DNA of 64,000 nt. It comes from Cephalotrichum gorgonifer. Its lineage: Eukaryota; Ascomycota; Sordariomycetes; Microascales; Microascaceae. Below, in pieces: positions 1 through 11,048 of the stretch (positions within the stretch are counted from its first letter, which is position 1; the number at the start of each line of letters is the position of its first letter). The DNA lies in NCBI GenBank assembly GCA_900312665.1, contig ONZQ02000004.1:768295-832294 (forward strand), read 5' to 3'. The translations under genes and the position numbers were made by a program. Under the pieces are notes generated by a model, which saw nothing but the letters and a program-made list of their open reading frames with translations, ran no database searches and had not been told where the DNA came from.

Positions 1-2373
1 TGTCCCGGGTAGAGCCGGGGACGTTGGTGCTAGCTATTTTGATTTTGTTTTGCTTTGTTTAAGGGGTTTTGGGTGGTTTTATGCGGGCGGGCTGTGGGTT
101 CTCTTTTTTTGATTCCCCTGGTTTTGCAATTCTTCTTTTTTTGGTGCCGTCTGCCTTCTGCCTCATGGTATGTACATAGCGGGCTTTTGGTCGCCGGCGG
201 TGTTTATACTTGAAACGGGGATAGGAGCGTGTGCAGTTTATCCTGTATTTGTTAAAATGGTTATATGGTTCGTCCCTTGGGCTCAAGGGAGGGTCCTCGT
301 CTTGGGACGTGACCGAGCGGGGGACTGGGCGGCGGTTAGTGTGGAGGGCGCCGGATGTCATACGGTGTATAGTCTTGTGGGGAGTAATAGAAGGGGCAGT
401 CCTGCCGTTTTAAGGCTTAACATCGAGTGTGTTCAGAGAAGGGTCCTCTGTTCGCGAGGTTCTATAGGAAGATTGTGGTCAAAGGGGGGGGGGTGACGCG
501 ATGGGGATCCGGACCGGTCACGGTGGTTTCCCGACCGACCTGGACCCATCAGGTTTCCGATCTCGAGGTGGTGAACCTCCTTTCCGTTCTCACCCGTCAT
601 CCCCTCCCACGCTCACACCTCGGTGAACAATACCAGAGGTGTAGGTCGGGTAAACCCCCACGAAACCACCCCCCCTCCCCCGCCCTGCTGCCCGCATAAG
701 CAGCTGGCCGAGGGACCAATGGATCGTTTCAGCTCAGGGCGTTCCGGCATGGGGTACAGTAGTGAGTTGGGGGTGGCCTTCTGATTCCGGATACATGTGA
801 TATCCCCGAGAGGAAACAACACAACCCGAGTACGACGGAGGGAGCGACGGAAGTGAGTCGGAGGCTTCTGCCGGTGGACGTATTCGTATTCGGGATATCG
901 ATCGACAGGCCAGGGCCATATGAGTCAACCTGGTATTATTACCACCCGGCCGCCGGGTGCCGACTACCGAGCGATCGTGTAAGCCACTCTATCTATGGCT
1001 TTTGAGGTCCGACCCACGCCCGCGCTTTCAATGTGAAGCCTGTGTTGTGCCACGGACCCGACGACATGGGGGTCACCTTGTACAGCACGGGATGGGAGGA
1101 TCGGTGAGATCCAATAGGCCAATTGGCCCGAGGAGGTGACTACAAAGTTGCCCGCCAAGGTGGGAGGAAGCCAACTGTCCGCGGGGCAAAAAGGCACATC
1201 TTTTACTAGTGCCAATACAGAGAATGCATGTATAAGTCCCTTCTCTCGACACGAAAGCTATTTCCTCCTCATAACTACAAGCTGGCGTCATTCGTATTCG
1301 GGTCGTGGGTGAGTCAGTCACCCTTACTTGCACAGCCAAAAAAAAACGCGGGATTCGATCTGCAATTGCCCCGATTTGGCCGGCTCGAAAGCGGCCAATT
1401 ATTACTACTCTTCTCTCGGCATCTCTACTCCGTCTATATATATATATATGTCCGATGGAACTCACTGTTCCTACATCAGAAATAAGATCGAAACCCCCTA
1501 AGTTTTTTTTTTTTGGGTTCGTTTCCCTCCCAAATCTCCTTCTTCTTTTCTCTCTCTCTGCCAAGTATAAAGCAATGCTCTCCCGTACTTATTTCCACTG
1601 TTGCTTATCTCTCCACTTATCGGACTAAGAAATTCCAAGGCGTAGCTTGAGTCCAAAGGCCCCATTCTAGGTTCCGATACTCGGAATCTCATCCATAGTT
1701 GGGCACCCACGACTCCACGAGTACCTCTCACTAGTGCTAAACTTTCCGCCTCCCCGAGGTAAAGTAAGGATGGGACGGTGTCCCCTTCGGGCCCTCTTTT
1801 CACCATCTTTTCTTTCCCCACACCGAAGGGAGACGTACCCTTTTTACCCTTTTCTTACTCGTCGGACTCCACGCTGGTGCATCTGGTTGCAACGCAGCTA
1901 GGCAAAATAAATGACTCGAACAACTAACACGGCTTATTTTTTTTCTTCCCTAGCTTCAAATTTCCCTGCAAACCCGCTTTCGACCTCACCTCTACCTTCA
2001 GAGCTTGCTTCCCTTCCTCACCTCAGGAAATCACGAACTTTTCCTCTCTGTCATAGCAGAAGCCACCCCTCGCTAGAAGGTATAAGCCCGGAAATACCCA
2101 GGTTTTAAGGGTCAATTGGCTTTTTGCTTGTGTTCTATTCCTTCCTCGCTGGTTCCGCCAATCGATTCCACGTTGACATCACAGTCACCGCTCCACTGTT
2201 ACCATTACTCACTCCTCAATACTCACTCTTAAACCCAACCTTCACTACCCCCACACTACCACCGTTCCTTGCTCGTGTGACGTCCGACGCCCGCCCGCCC
2301 GCTTAGCCAAGTCGAGCCTCCCCCGGATTGCTTCTTCCTTCCTTACTTGCTTCTTCGGAAGGGACCCGCTATA
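1..2373. other. Intergenic and upstream region of aspartokinase
   Basis: I see no supportable gene here. Reading frames are short (none above about 160 codons) and resemble no family I know. The first 150 bases are T-rich, as in the 3' untranslated region of a fungal gene, so a + strand gene may end just left of the window; that is inference. An AT dinucleotide run lies at 1434-1449. From about 1500 to 2370 the + strand is pyrimidine-rich with CT tracts, typical of a filamentous-fungus promoter and 5' leader, and belongs to the aspartokinase gene. GCN4/CPC1-like heptamers are listed separately. Confidence 0.5.
921..1316. promoter_or_regulatory. Two TGAGTCA (GCN4/CPC1-type) heptamers upstream of aspartokinase
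   Basis: TGAGTCA occurs at 921-927 and at 1310-1316, about 1.45 and 1.06 kb before the aspartokinase start. A related TGACTCG lies at 1911-1917. This heptamer is the known binding site of Gcn4 and its filamentous-fungal counterpart CPC1/CpcA, which activate amino-acid biosynthesis genes including HOM3 in yeast. The same heptamer also appears by chance elsewhere in this window, so function is inferred from position only. Confidence 0.35.
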
Positions 2374-4338
2374 ATGGCGGTATCATGTCTCGCGGATAAC
2401 TCGTCCGCCCACCCGTGGGTTGTGCAGAAGTTTGGGGGGACCAGTGTGGGCAAGTTTCCAGATAGGGTAAGTTATTTACTTGATCCCGAGTTTCACTTCT
2501 TCATCGGTTGGATTTCCCTTCCCCCCCGTTATGCAAATCATCAGATCTTATACCTTTCTGTACCATGCATGCTACGACGGGGGATGGATGACCGGTAGAT
2601 ATCTTGTACTGACCTGGCATGCGTGCTGTAGATTGCCAGTGATATCGTCTGGTAAGTCTCGCCGCTTTGCGGGTGTTGTCTATATAAGACCGGCTGTCAC
2701 TCATCTTATCCGGCCCTCTCGAGTTCCTTTCAACCTTAACCCCCTGCTAACCTAACTCATCCCCCAGCGATCATCTCGCTCGATACAAAGTCGTGGTAGT
2801 ATGCTCAGCGAGGAGTACGGGAAAGAAGGCGGAAGGTACCACGAGCAGGTGAGTCTCTTAACCTACGGCCCCAGGACCAGCAACCTCGCGCGGATGCATA
2901 TATGCTTACCCGGACGTCCAGGTTATTACTCATCTTCCAAAAACTAGAAGAGATCAACGCGGCCGTAGGCCAAAAGGACATCCAGTGTGAACGCCTGGAG
3001 GAGGCGAGAGAGCTCATCAACGCCATCTGCCGGGACCACATCGCCGCAGTCGAATCCTACATCCGGGATACCGATCTACGGGCGTCGCTCTGCGTCGAGA
3101 TCGAGGAGGAGAGCCGCGAGCTGATCGAATATGTCGAGGCCGCGAAACGCTTCAAGCTCGAGGCCGACTCGAGGTCCAAGGACAGGATCGTCAGTGTCGG
3201 CGAGAAGCTCAGCTGCCGCTTCATGACGACCATGCTCAAGGACAGGGGCGTCGACGCCGAGTATGTCGACATCTGCGACGCCTTCCGGTTCCCCCCGACA
3301 AGTCGCATAGATTCCTCCTTTTACAAGGAGGTCACGCAGACGCTTAGGAAAAGGCTAGAGGCGTGCGGTGCCAGGGTACCGGTGGTCACCGGTTTCTTCG
3401 GCAACGTGCCCGGCAGCCTCATAGACGGCGAGATCGGGCGTGGATACACGGACCTCTGCTCGGCGCTGTGCGCCGTCGCCACCAAGGCCCAGGAGCTACA
3501 GGTGTGGAAGGAGGTCGACGGTATCTTCACGGCGGACCCGACCAAGGTCCCCACGGCGCGGCTGCTCCCCTCGATCACGCCCTCCGAGGCGGCCGAGCTC
3601 ACGTTCTACGGCTCCGAGGTCATCCACCACCTCACGATGGACCAGGTCATGCACGCGGACCCCCCGATCCCCATCCGGATCAAGAACGTCAAGAACCCGA
3701 GGGGGTACGGGACCATCGTGATCCCGGACAAGGTGCACTCGGCGGGGCAGCCGCTCGTGCACCACCGCAAGCCGATCGAGACGACGAAGCGGAAGACGCC
3801 CAAGCGGCCCACGGCGGTCACCATCAAGGACAAGATATCCGTCATCAACGTGCACTCGAACAAGAGGTCCATCTCGCACGGCTTCTTCGCGCGCGTCTTC
3901 TCCATCCTGCACGCCCACAAGATCTCCGTCGACCTCATCTCCACCAGCGAGGTTCACGTGTCCCTGGCCATCCACTACCCCAGCAGCGACGGCAAGGTGC
4001 TCAAGCAGGCGACGGAGGAGCTGGGCGAGTGCGGCGACGTGAGCATCCTCCACAAGATGGCCATCCTCAGCCTCGTGGGCGCGGACATGAAGAACATGAT
4101 TGGGATTGCGGGGAAGATGTTTTCGACTCTGGGGGAGCATAACGTCAATCTGGAGATGATTTCACAAGGTATGTTTGGTTTGGTTCGGTTTAGCTGATGG
4201 AGGTTCGGCATAGTGCAGTGTTGGCTAACAGATACATCAGGTGCGAGCGAGATCAACATATCTTGCGTCGTCGAGGCCCGGGATGCTACGAGAGCTATGA
4301 ATGTTCTTCACACCCACCTCTTTACCTTCCTCGAATGA
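2374..4338 (+). CDS. HOM3: Aspartokinase (aspartate kinase), five exons
   Basis: It phosphorylates L-aspartate with ATP, the first step toward threonine, methionine and (where present) homoserine-derived products; cytosolic. Proposed exons are 2374-2466, 2632-2651, 2768-2848, 2922-4168 and 4241-4338, each with GT..AG borders and a continuous frame. The N-terminal kinase domain shows VQKFGGTSVGKF, then VCSARSTGKKAEGTTSR built across exons 2-4, then GRGYTDLCSALCAVA and the EVDGIFTADP and ELTFYGSEV blocks. Two C-terminal ACT domains follow (about KISVINVHSNKRSISHGF and the LVGADMKNMIGIAGKMF segment), the usual site of threonine feedback. The last exon ends ARDATRAMNVLHTHLF...LE. The domain order and these motifs match fungal aspartokinases. 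The 20-nt second exon is unusually small but is required to join KFPDR to VCDHLARYK. Confidence 0.95.
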
Positions 4339-5229
4339 GGTCTAGGTGGCTAACCTAAGAAACGGGTCGTGGTGGGTGCGTGTTTGGATACATGTGCCCA
4401 TGAGCAGTGCTGATGACGGCCGTGTGCTGGAGCAGTACGTGAGAGAAGTTGTAGACGGGTTGTAGACGGCTTGCTTCTCGTCTAGAGGAGTTGTATATAA
4501 ATTGAGAAGCTCCTGGAGCTGGTTTGAGACTGGAGAGCGTCAAAAGGTCTCTTGGGCATTCCTGCGAGCTTTGTAGCTATGGGTGGTAGTGTTACATATG
4601 TTGTCCATCTCGAAAGCAATATCGGCTTGTAAAGGGCGTATTACATTGAATTTAAGTCATTGGGAACAATAAACAATATACTTCCAGAATTCATCTGTGC
4701 TTTCGTGGATATCCTGGCCGTCACCTTGCGTCGTCGTCTTGTCGTGTGTGTGTTGGAGAGTGGGATAATATTTAGGCGGCTCACCTGTAGAGTGCAGCTG
4801 CTGGCGGCAGGCTACAGGGAGGATCGGGCGTATTAAGTGAGCTTATTGTTCTAGACAGAACCCCGCCCCGTATGGACAGCTGCTATCAAGTGACATACTA
4901 CCCTGGTAATGAAGTCGACACCAGGTCCCGGTCCATCAACAACAGTGCATGGTTGATGCGGCTCCATGTTGCCCCTAGACGTCAGCATGGGTTGTTCGCT
5001 ATTCATTACTCGACCTTCTAATATTCCGGGGCAAAGAACATGACAACCAAGGAGGCCGATTAGGCTCACTCCATTCAGCCCGCCTTGTTTAACTTTTGCT
5101 TTCTAAAGCGGGTGTCTTGAGAGCTTGGGCGACACAGGCAGAGGGCTCGACGAACTGAACCCCTCCATCACTACGAGTACCTATCAACCACATCTACACC
5201 CACGTCCACGTCCACGTCCCGTGTGCACG
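4339..5229. other. Intergenic: HOM3 3' region and RCY1 promoter
   Basis: No gene is seen. The first 350 bases are probably HOM3 3' untranslated sequence. Just before the RCY1 start (about 5200-5220) there is a short CACGTC direct repeat in a pyrimidine-rich leader. Confidence 0.5.
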
Positions 5230-8027
5230 ATGTACAAATCGGCGGCGCCACCGCGCCAGAATGCCAGCATACTCGGCGTCCTCAAGGCAACCGAGATGCT
5301 GGACAACCGGCCAGTCCTACCAGCCGGTATGCTTAGCGCCTCCCTTTAGCCAGTACCGTACCCTCGGCGGAATCATCAAGAGGGAAGAACCGCGTATTAA
5401 CGAAGCCCGTCGCTGCAGAGATCCTCGTCGCGATATTAGACTACCTTCCCGTCTCCGACCTAATGCGAGCCGCCCGAGCGTCGAGTCGCCTCCGGGAAAT
5501 GGTATACGATGACACGAGATGGGTGTCAAGACTAAAGAGCATGGGGTGCTGGGACGAAGCGGACGCCAGACGACGCTTCGAAGATGCCCTTAGGCGGCGG
5601 CGAGAGGCTGCCGAGCGGGCCAATGCGGCACGGGGCGCTGTCCCGGGGAAACCGGCGGACAACACGCTGTTCGACGCCGTGGTGGAAGAGGATAGGAGGC
5701 AGAAGGCGGCGGCTGCCATGAGTGCCCTCGCAGACGGGTTCGAGACCACGACCCTGTCCCCGGCGAAGGATACGTTGCAGGACAGCGGAGCGATCCTGGA
5801 TGTTTTCAAGAATGTGAAGAGCGTGAGAGGCTTCGCGAGACAGGAGTACGGCAAGATATACGGGGCCCTCGCGCCCTTCTACTTCGACCTCATCCACGCG
5901 AAGAGCCACACCGACCCCATAATCTTCAAGGTCTTTCCGGATCCAGAGAGGCAGGCGCGGATGCTATCGAACCTCAGGGTATTCGCGGCGAGCGATTGGG
6001 CCCAGGGGTGGAGTCGACGGGAGGAGAAGCTCATGACGTTGATCGGCGTCTTTGAGAGCGCTGTCCTGCGTGAGTTCGAGCAGGGGTATGAATTCTGGGA
6101 TATTGATGGGCGGATGAAGCGCTATGCTACGGTGCTGCATTTCCTGAACGGGGCCACCGCTGGAGTGAACCTCTTCATCGACAAGCATCCCATCTTCAAC
6201 GACGTGCAGATGTCCTCAAACCCCGCCGAGTGCCTGGATCAGGCTACGTCGGACGGGATCACGCTGGAGCCGGCTCGCGTTTTCCTCGAGGCGCTGGCGA
6301 AGAAGGTGAACGAGCAGTCTGCTATTATAGCGCGGATATTCCCGGAGCCAGGACCGGTCTTCTGGACCTTTGTCGACAAGGTACGGGAGGACGTCATTAT
6401 GGAATACTGCACGCCGCTATTCGATGAGGCACACGAGCGGAATATCCTAGCCTATCTCAAGGCTGTGTCCGGCATGTCGGAGCACTGTCTATGGTTCTTC
6501 CAGTCGCTTGCACCCCCAAGTGGTACAGGTGAGGACCTCGAGGCGAAGGCTAAGGAGCTGACCCTTAAGACCTTCGAACCCCATCTCGATCTGTACTTCC
6601 AAGAGGAACTAGACTATTTCACGAGAGAGATCGAATCGGAGGTGGCCGGCTGGGAGAAGAAGCTCTCCGAACAGGACGCATCGGTTGAGTCGTTTTACAT
6701 GAGCAACTTTAATCGGCAAGCAGACAAGAAGGATTTCTTGAGCTCCTTTAAGAAGGTGGTAATGATGCCCGTGACGGTGCTACCAGCGTTCCCCATCGGG
6801 TCCCCCTTTGCGACGAGCAAGCCTGCGCAACCGACCAACGCAAATGAGTCGTCGGACTCGCTGGCTGTTGCCCCCGTGAAGCCGAGCCCCTTCGGCTCCA
6901 CCGACGGCCGAAAGAGCCCTCTCCCTGAAAAGGCACCGGACGATGAGCTCGCGGCGAAGGCGGCGCTGATGACTTCTCGGCTTGAAGGGATCAAGGGCCT
7001 CTTCAGCCTCGAGGTCGCGTTAGACCTCGTACACGCGGCGAAGGCCAGCTTGGGCAGGACCTCGGTCTTCATCGGCCTGGGCGGCCACTCTGGCGAGGAA
7101 GCAAAGGAGCAGTGCGCCACGACCTTCGTCGTGCTCCTCCGCATCCTCGGCTCGCGCCACATCAAGGCCGGCTTCGACAAGGCCGTCGACCACCTATCAA
7201 ACTACAACCCGCGCGCGGTGAGCGACCACAGCGAGGCGGGCGTGGCCCCTCTCGTGACCTTCATCGAGCTCGTCAACGTGGGCGACCTCATCTCGCAGAT
7301 GGTCGACGTCTTCTACGAGCAGCAGCTCGCCGCGACCAAGATAGCCGACAAGAACGACTTCCTGGACCCGGCAGGCCTCGCCAAGAAGAAGTTCGAGCAG
7401 ATGCTGGACGAGTCCGTGGCCGCGGGGCTGAACAAGGGCATCGACGTGCTCATGGACGAGGTGGAGTACATCCAGGGCTCGACGCAGCAGCCCACGGACT
7501 ACAACCCGTCCGCGACGTCAACGGCCGAGGGGGGCGTCGGCGCGATGTCGGCCTCGGACCTCGACATTGGCCCCACGTCGACGGCAAAACGCATCGTCGA
7601 CCTGGTGTCGAGCCACACGAAGATGCTGGTCGGCACGACGGAGAAGTCGATGCTCGACGTCTTCAACGGCGAGGTCGGCCTCCGACTCTTCACGGCGCTG
7701 TGCAAGCATCTGAAGCGCCAGCGCGTCAGCACCGCGGGGGCTATAAAGGTCATCTCCGACGCAAACCTCTACTTCGACTACATCCGCACCCTGAGGAACC
7801 AGGACCTGCTCGCGTACTTTGGCGCCCTGAGGGAGCTGAGCCAGATATACCTCATCGACGCGGGACACGCGAAGGAGATGGCGGCCGTCATCGCGGACGG
7901 GGACCGGTTCGGGGGCATATTCCGCGCGGAAGAGGTCTACGAGTTTGCGCAGAGAAGGGCCGATTGGTACCAGGTTAGGAAGGACGTCGAGAGGGCCATG
8001 TACGGGATGGAGTGCCTGGTTATGTGA
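5230..8027 (+). CDS. RCY1: Recyclin-1: F-box plus Sec10-like protein with C-terminal CaaX box
   Basis: Recyclin-1 (yeast Rcy1, fission yeast Pof6) acts in endocytic recycling and membrane traffic; it pairs an F-box with an exocyst Sec10-like helical region. Exons 5230-5326 and 5419-8027 (intron 92 nt, GTATGC donor, CTGCAG acceptor) give 901 residues. The splice rebuilds the F-box start as VLPAEILVAILDYLP (about residues 30-45), followed by MRAARASSRLREMVYDDTRWV. The alternative acceptor TTTAG would leave only 23 nt of intron, too short for a fungal intron. A low-complexity Ser/Pro stretch (about residues 470-520) separates two helical halves. The protein ends ECLVM, a CaaX box with terminal Met, which predicts farnesylation; yeast Rcy1 is also known to end in a CaaX motif. 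It is tail-to-tail with the CLPTM1-family gene, 242 nt apart. Confidence 0.92.
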
Positions 8028-8269
8028 GCCTGGGCCATAACCATATATTTATATATTATCCTGGTGATGATTTGATCTGTACATAGCCACACATGAGGAG
8101 AACAAACTTTTTCTTCTACGTCAATATTATTCCAAGAAGGCAGTAGGTTCCCAACACTCCCGCGTAATATCGAACCCTCAGATCTACCAACACAAAACTT
8201 ATCTTCTTTTTTTCAAGGCAGAGAGAGAGGTGACACCAAACACAAAAACCTCCCCTCTTTTCCTCACAT

Positions 8270-10422
8270 CTATTTCCTCTTCGTGGCCCGCTTCTTCTCC
8301 GTACCGGTGGACACCGCGCCACCCTCGGCCTTGGTCCCAACCGCCTGGTCCTGCTCCTTCTCGGCACCATCCTTCTTCTCCTTGGCCGCCTCGATGGCCT
8401 GGGCGTCCGCCTCTCCGTCCTGGCCGAACTCGTTCACGCGCGTGTAGTCGACCTTGTAAGCCCACTTCTGGTACAGGTAGACGAAGAAGATGACGTCGTC
8501 CCGCAGGGTGGCGAGGCGGTGCAAGAGCGGCATCTTGATGGTGAAGGCGAAGAGGTCGTCGATGAAGGTGTTGAGGAACTTGTACATCATGGCCTTGGCG
8601 GGCATGTGGGCCACGCTCTTGAGGCGGTAGTTGATGTACAGTGACGGCACCATGAGGAGGAAGCCGTAGGCGTAGACGGAGCCGACGAGGGTCGTGATGA
8701 CGTACGAGTACCACGACTTGTGCGAGTCGTAGATGAGGGAGTAGACGGCGTAGGCGATGAGCAGGGGCACGCCGGCCATGTACATGTACTTGAACGCGAT
8801 CTCGTCGTACTCCTTCGTCTTCTCCTCCGTCTCCGAGAGCCCCTGCTTGTCCGAGAATTTGATGCCGTAGGGCAGGAGCGACCCCGGCGGGAGGGGCCCG
8901 ACCGTCACGTCAACGACGGTGGTGATCTTCCAGAGCTCGATGAATATCCCGACGGCCTGGGACCCGAAGATGATCCAGCTCGTGTTCTGGGAGTTGTCGA
9001 CGAGGTAGAGGAGGATGACGCTCTGCATGAAGACGTTGGCTAGGATCGAGCGCACGGATATGCCGACGTTGTCCTTCTTCTTGCGGTAGTGGGCGATGTC
9101 GGAGCCGAACGCAAGGGTCTCCAGGACGAGATGCGCGATCGTCACCAGCGTCGTGACCGCGAGGAGGATGGGGTTCGTGTCGATGAGCACCTCCTTGATG
9201 AGCTCGATCTCGGAGCCGTCGGAGCCTCCCGGGGCGGCGTGCCCAAAGGCGGCCTGGCGAGCGGCTTCCTTGGTCGACATCTCCATGGCAGAGAGGATCT
9301 TGAACTGCCAGCTACGGAGGTTGCCGAGATCCACGTGGATGGGGAGGGTCTTGACGGTTTCGTTGAGGGGCACCATCTGGCTCCTAAGTTGCCAGAAAGT
9401 GTTGACAAAGAGGACAGGGTCTTGAAAATCGGTTAGCAACATGTTCCAGGTAGCTTGGTGTAGCTAGAGGTAAGCTTACAATACCAGGAGTTCTGGCCGG
9501 TGCCGTCTCGGGCTCCCGAGGCCTCAAGACGGAGGAATTGGCGGGTAGCAGGATGCTGCATGGAGTAGTCCATGACACCTGTGTCGGGAATGAACGAGAG
9601 GCTAGTGTTCGGGTGGTAATAGTTCGCGATGACAACAGGGCCCTTGTCCTCCTCCTCCTCCTCCTCAACCGGGGCAGGGAGATCGTCGAGGAGGTTCCTG
9701 GTCTTCACAACCTTCTTCTTGGGGAAGTAGCCGGTCAACGGGTAGCTGAAGTGATACGCGGACCCGATATCATAACCTGGCCGGGTCGGGTCGATCTCGC
9801 TCCCGGGCAGACTGACGTAGAAGTGGCCCCAGAGGGTTCCGTTGTTCTGGACTCGGGGAGGGACGGTGAACTCGCCGTCGACGGACCGCTTGTCGCTGTA
9901 GTTTCCAAGGTGAAAGCTCTTCTCGTCCATTATCAAGAACTCCGAGGGGATATCCGAAATGGGGGTGGGGGCGAAAGAGGGCGAGACGGCGACCACGATA
10001 TCAACGTAGCTATCCATGGCCCAGATGGGGGCTATCTTCTTCGGGATCCCGCGGTAGGTGGCGCCCTCATTAAGCTGGCTCGGCCGCAGCAGGTAGGCGG
10101 GCACGTCCTCGGTATTGGCAGGGACGGTAATGAGATTGCCCGCGGGGCCGGTGACTTGGATTCCATTCTGCTGCTTCGCGAAATACCAGCTGATGAGGAT
10201 GTTGATGAGGAAGTAGACTCCACCGCCGAGCACGAGTCGAAAGATCGGGCTTGACAGGGCCGACTATGGTGCATCGTGTCCATATTAGAAGATATTCGCG
10301 GGAGATACCAAGGCGAAGGGATTGGCCAGGAAGGCACTTACAGATTGTTCGGGCGCCTGTCTTTCCCGCTGGCCAGCGGCTGGCTGGACGCCGGTCGCGG
10401 CCGTGCCTGCATCTTGAGGCAT
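8270..10422 (-). CDS. CLPTM1: CLPTM1-family multi-pass ER membrane protein
   Basis: Exons 10422-10342, 10263-9480 and 9420-8270 give 671 residues. The first intron (78 nt) joins residue 27 to SALSSPIFRLVLGGGVYF; the second (59 nt, branch GCTAAC) turns NSWY plus YPVLFVNTFWQLRSQM into the conserved family junction. There is one N-terminal membrane segment (about residues 38-56), a large lumenal domain with FHLGNYSD and HFYVSLPGSEID type blocks, an acidic run of Glu, then several membrane helices in the last third (around FMQSVILLYLVDN, GVPLLIAYAVYSLIYD, LVGSVYAYGFLLMVPSLYINY). The basic C-terminal tail (TEKKRATKRK) faces the cytosol if topology follows the family. Human CLPTM1 retains receptor subunits in the ER and CLPTM1L is reported as a lipid scramblase; which role applies here is unknown. 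It shares a 626-nt divergent promoter with SEC16. Confidence 0.92.
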
Positions 10423-11048
10423 ATCGGCGCACTTTACTTGTCGTAGGTAAACCGAGTATGCAGTAGTGCAGTAGAGACGAACACTTGATGCGATTGCGAA
10501 GTGGTATGTCCTGGTCGGCCTTTCCTTGATATTAAGGTTCCGGTGTTGCGCCAGGAGCAAGGGAAAACGCACTGTTGGCATCGAGGTCGGATTGGGGGCC
10601 CATTGTCGCTCCCCGTAGTGGGGCACTGATGTAATCACTCCATATTGCACCTTACCTGCAGCTGCAGGATCACTAAGGCCCGCCGACCACTAATGTGCGA
10701 AACGTGCTGCGAGCTTCCCTTTGTGCAGTAAAGTTGCACACTTACTAAGCCGGAACTGGACCACTTGTTGCATCCGAGTACTGGTACGGACACCTTGACA
10801 CTTCCGCGACGGGCAATGAACAGGGAACTCCTTTTGATTTCCGGTTCTCATCAATTTCGCCTCTCCCTCTGAAGCTGGCCACACTCTATCCCTTCGTGAT
10901 CCAGCTGTATATTTCCGAGTAATACGCACACCTGTCATGGAGCCTGTCATTTTCTTTTAAAACGGACCGTTAACTTGCCCCTTTTTTTTCTTTCCCGGCC
11001 GGGGTTTGCCTACCCGAATCCCTGCACTTTGATACCCATCGCCTCGAC
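10423..11048. promoter_or_regulatory. Divergent promoter region between CLPTM1-family gene and SEC16
   Basis: This is 626 nt between two start codons pointing away from each other. I see no open frame with family similarity. A T-rich run at 10981-10991 lies close to the SEC16 start. Both flanking genes encode early secretory pathway proteins, so shared control is possible but not shown by any specific site I recognise. Confidence 0.5.

Noticed and set aside
3363..4142. 260-codon frame on the + strand inside aspartokinase
   Set aside because: Frame-shifted shadow of a GC-rich gene: Gly/Arg/His/Pro-rich, no family similarity, and the real frame carries all aspartokinase motifs.
5327..5349. Very short 23-nt intron option at the RCY1 N-terminus
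   Set aside because: Below the size of known fungal introns; the 92-nt alternative gives the conserved F-box start LPAEIL.
7112..7978. 288-codon frame overlapping RCY1
   Set aside because: Arg/Gly-rich shadow of the recyclin frame, no plausible domain.
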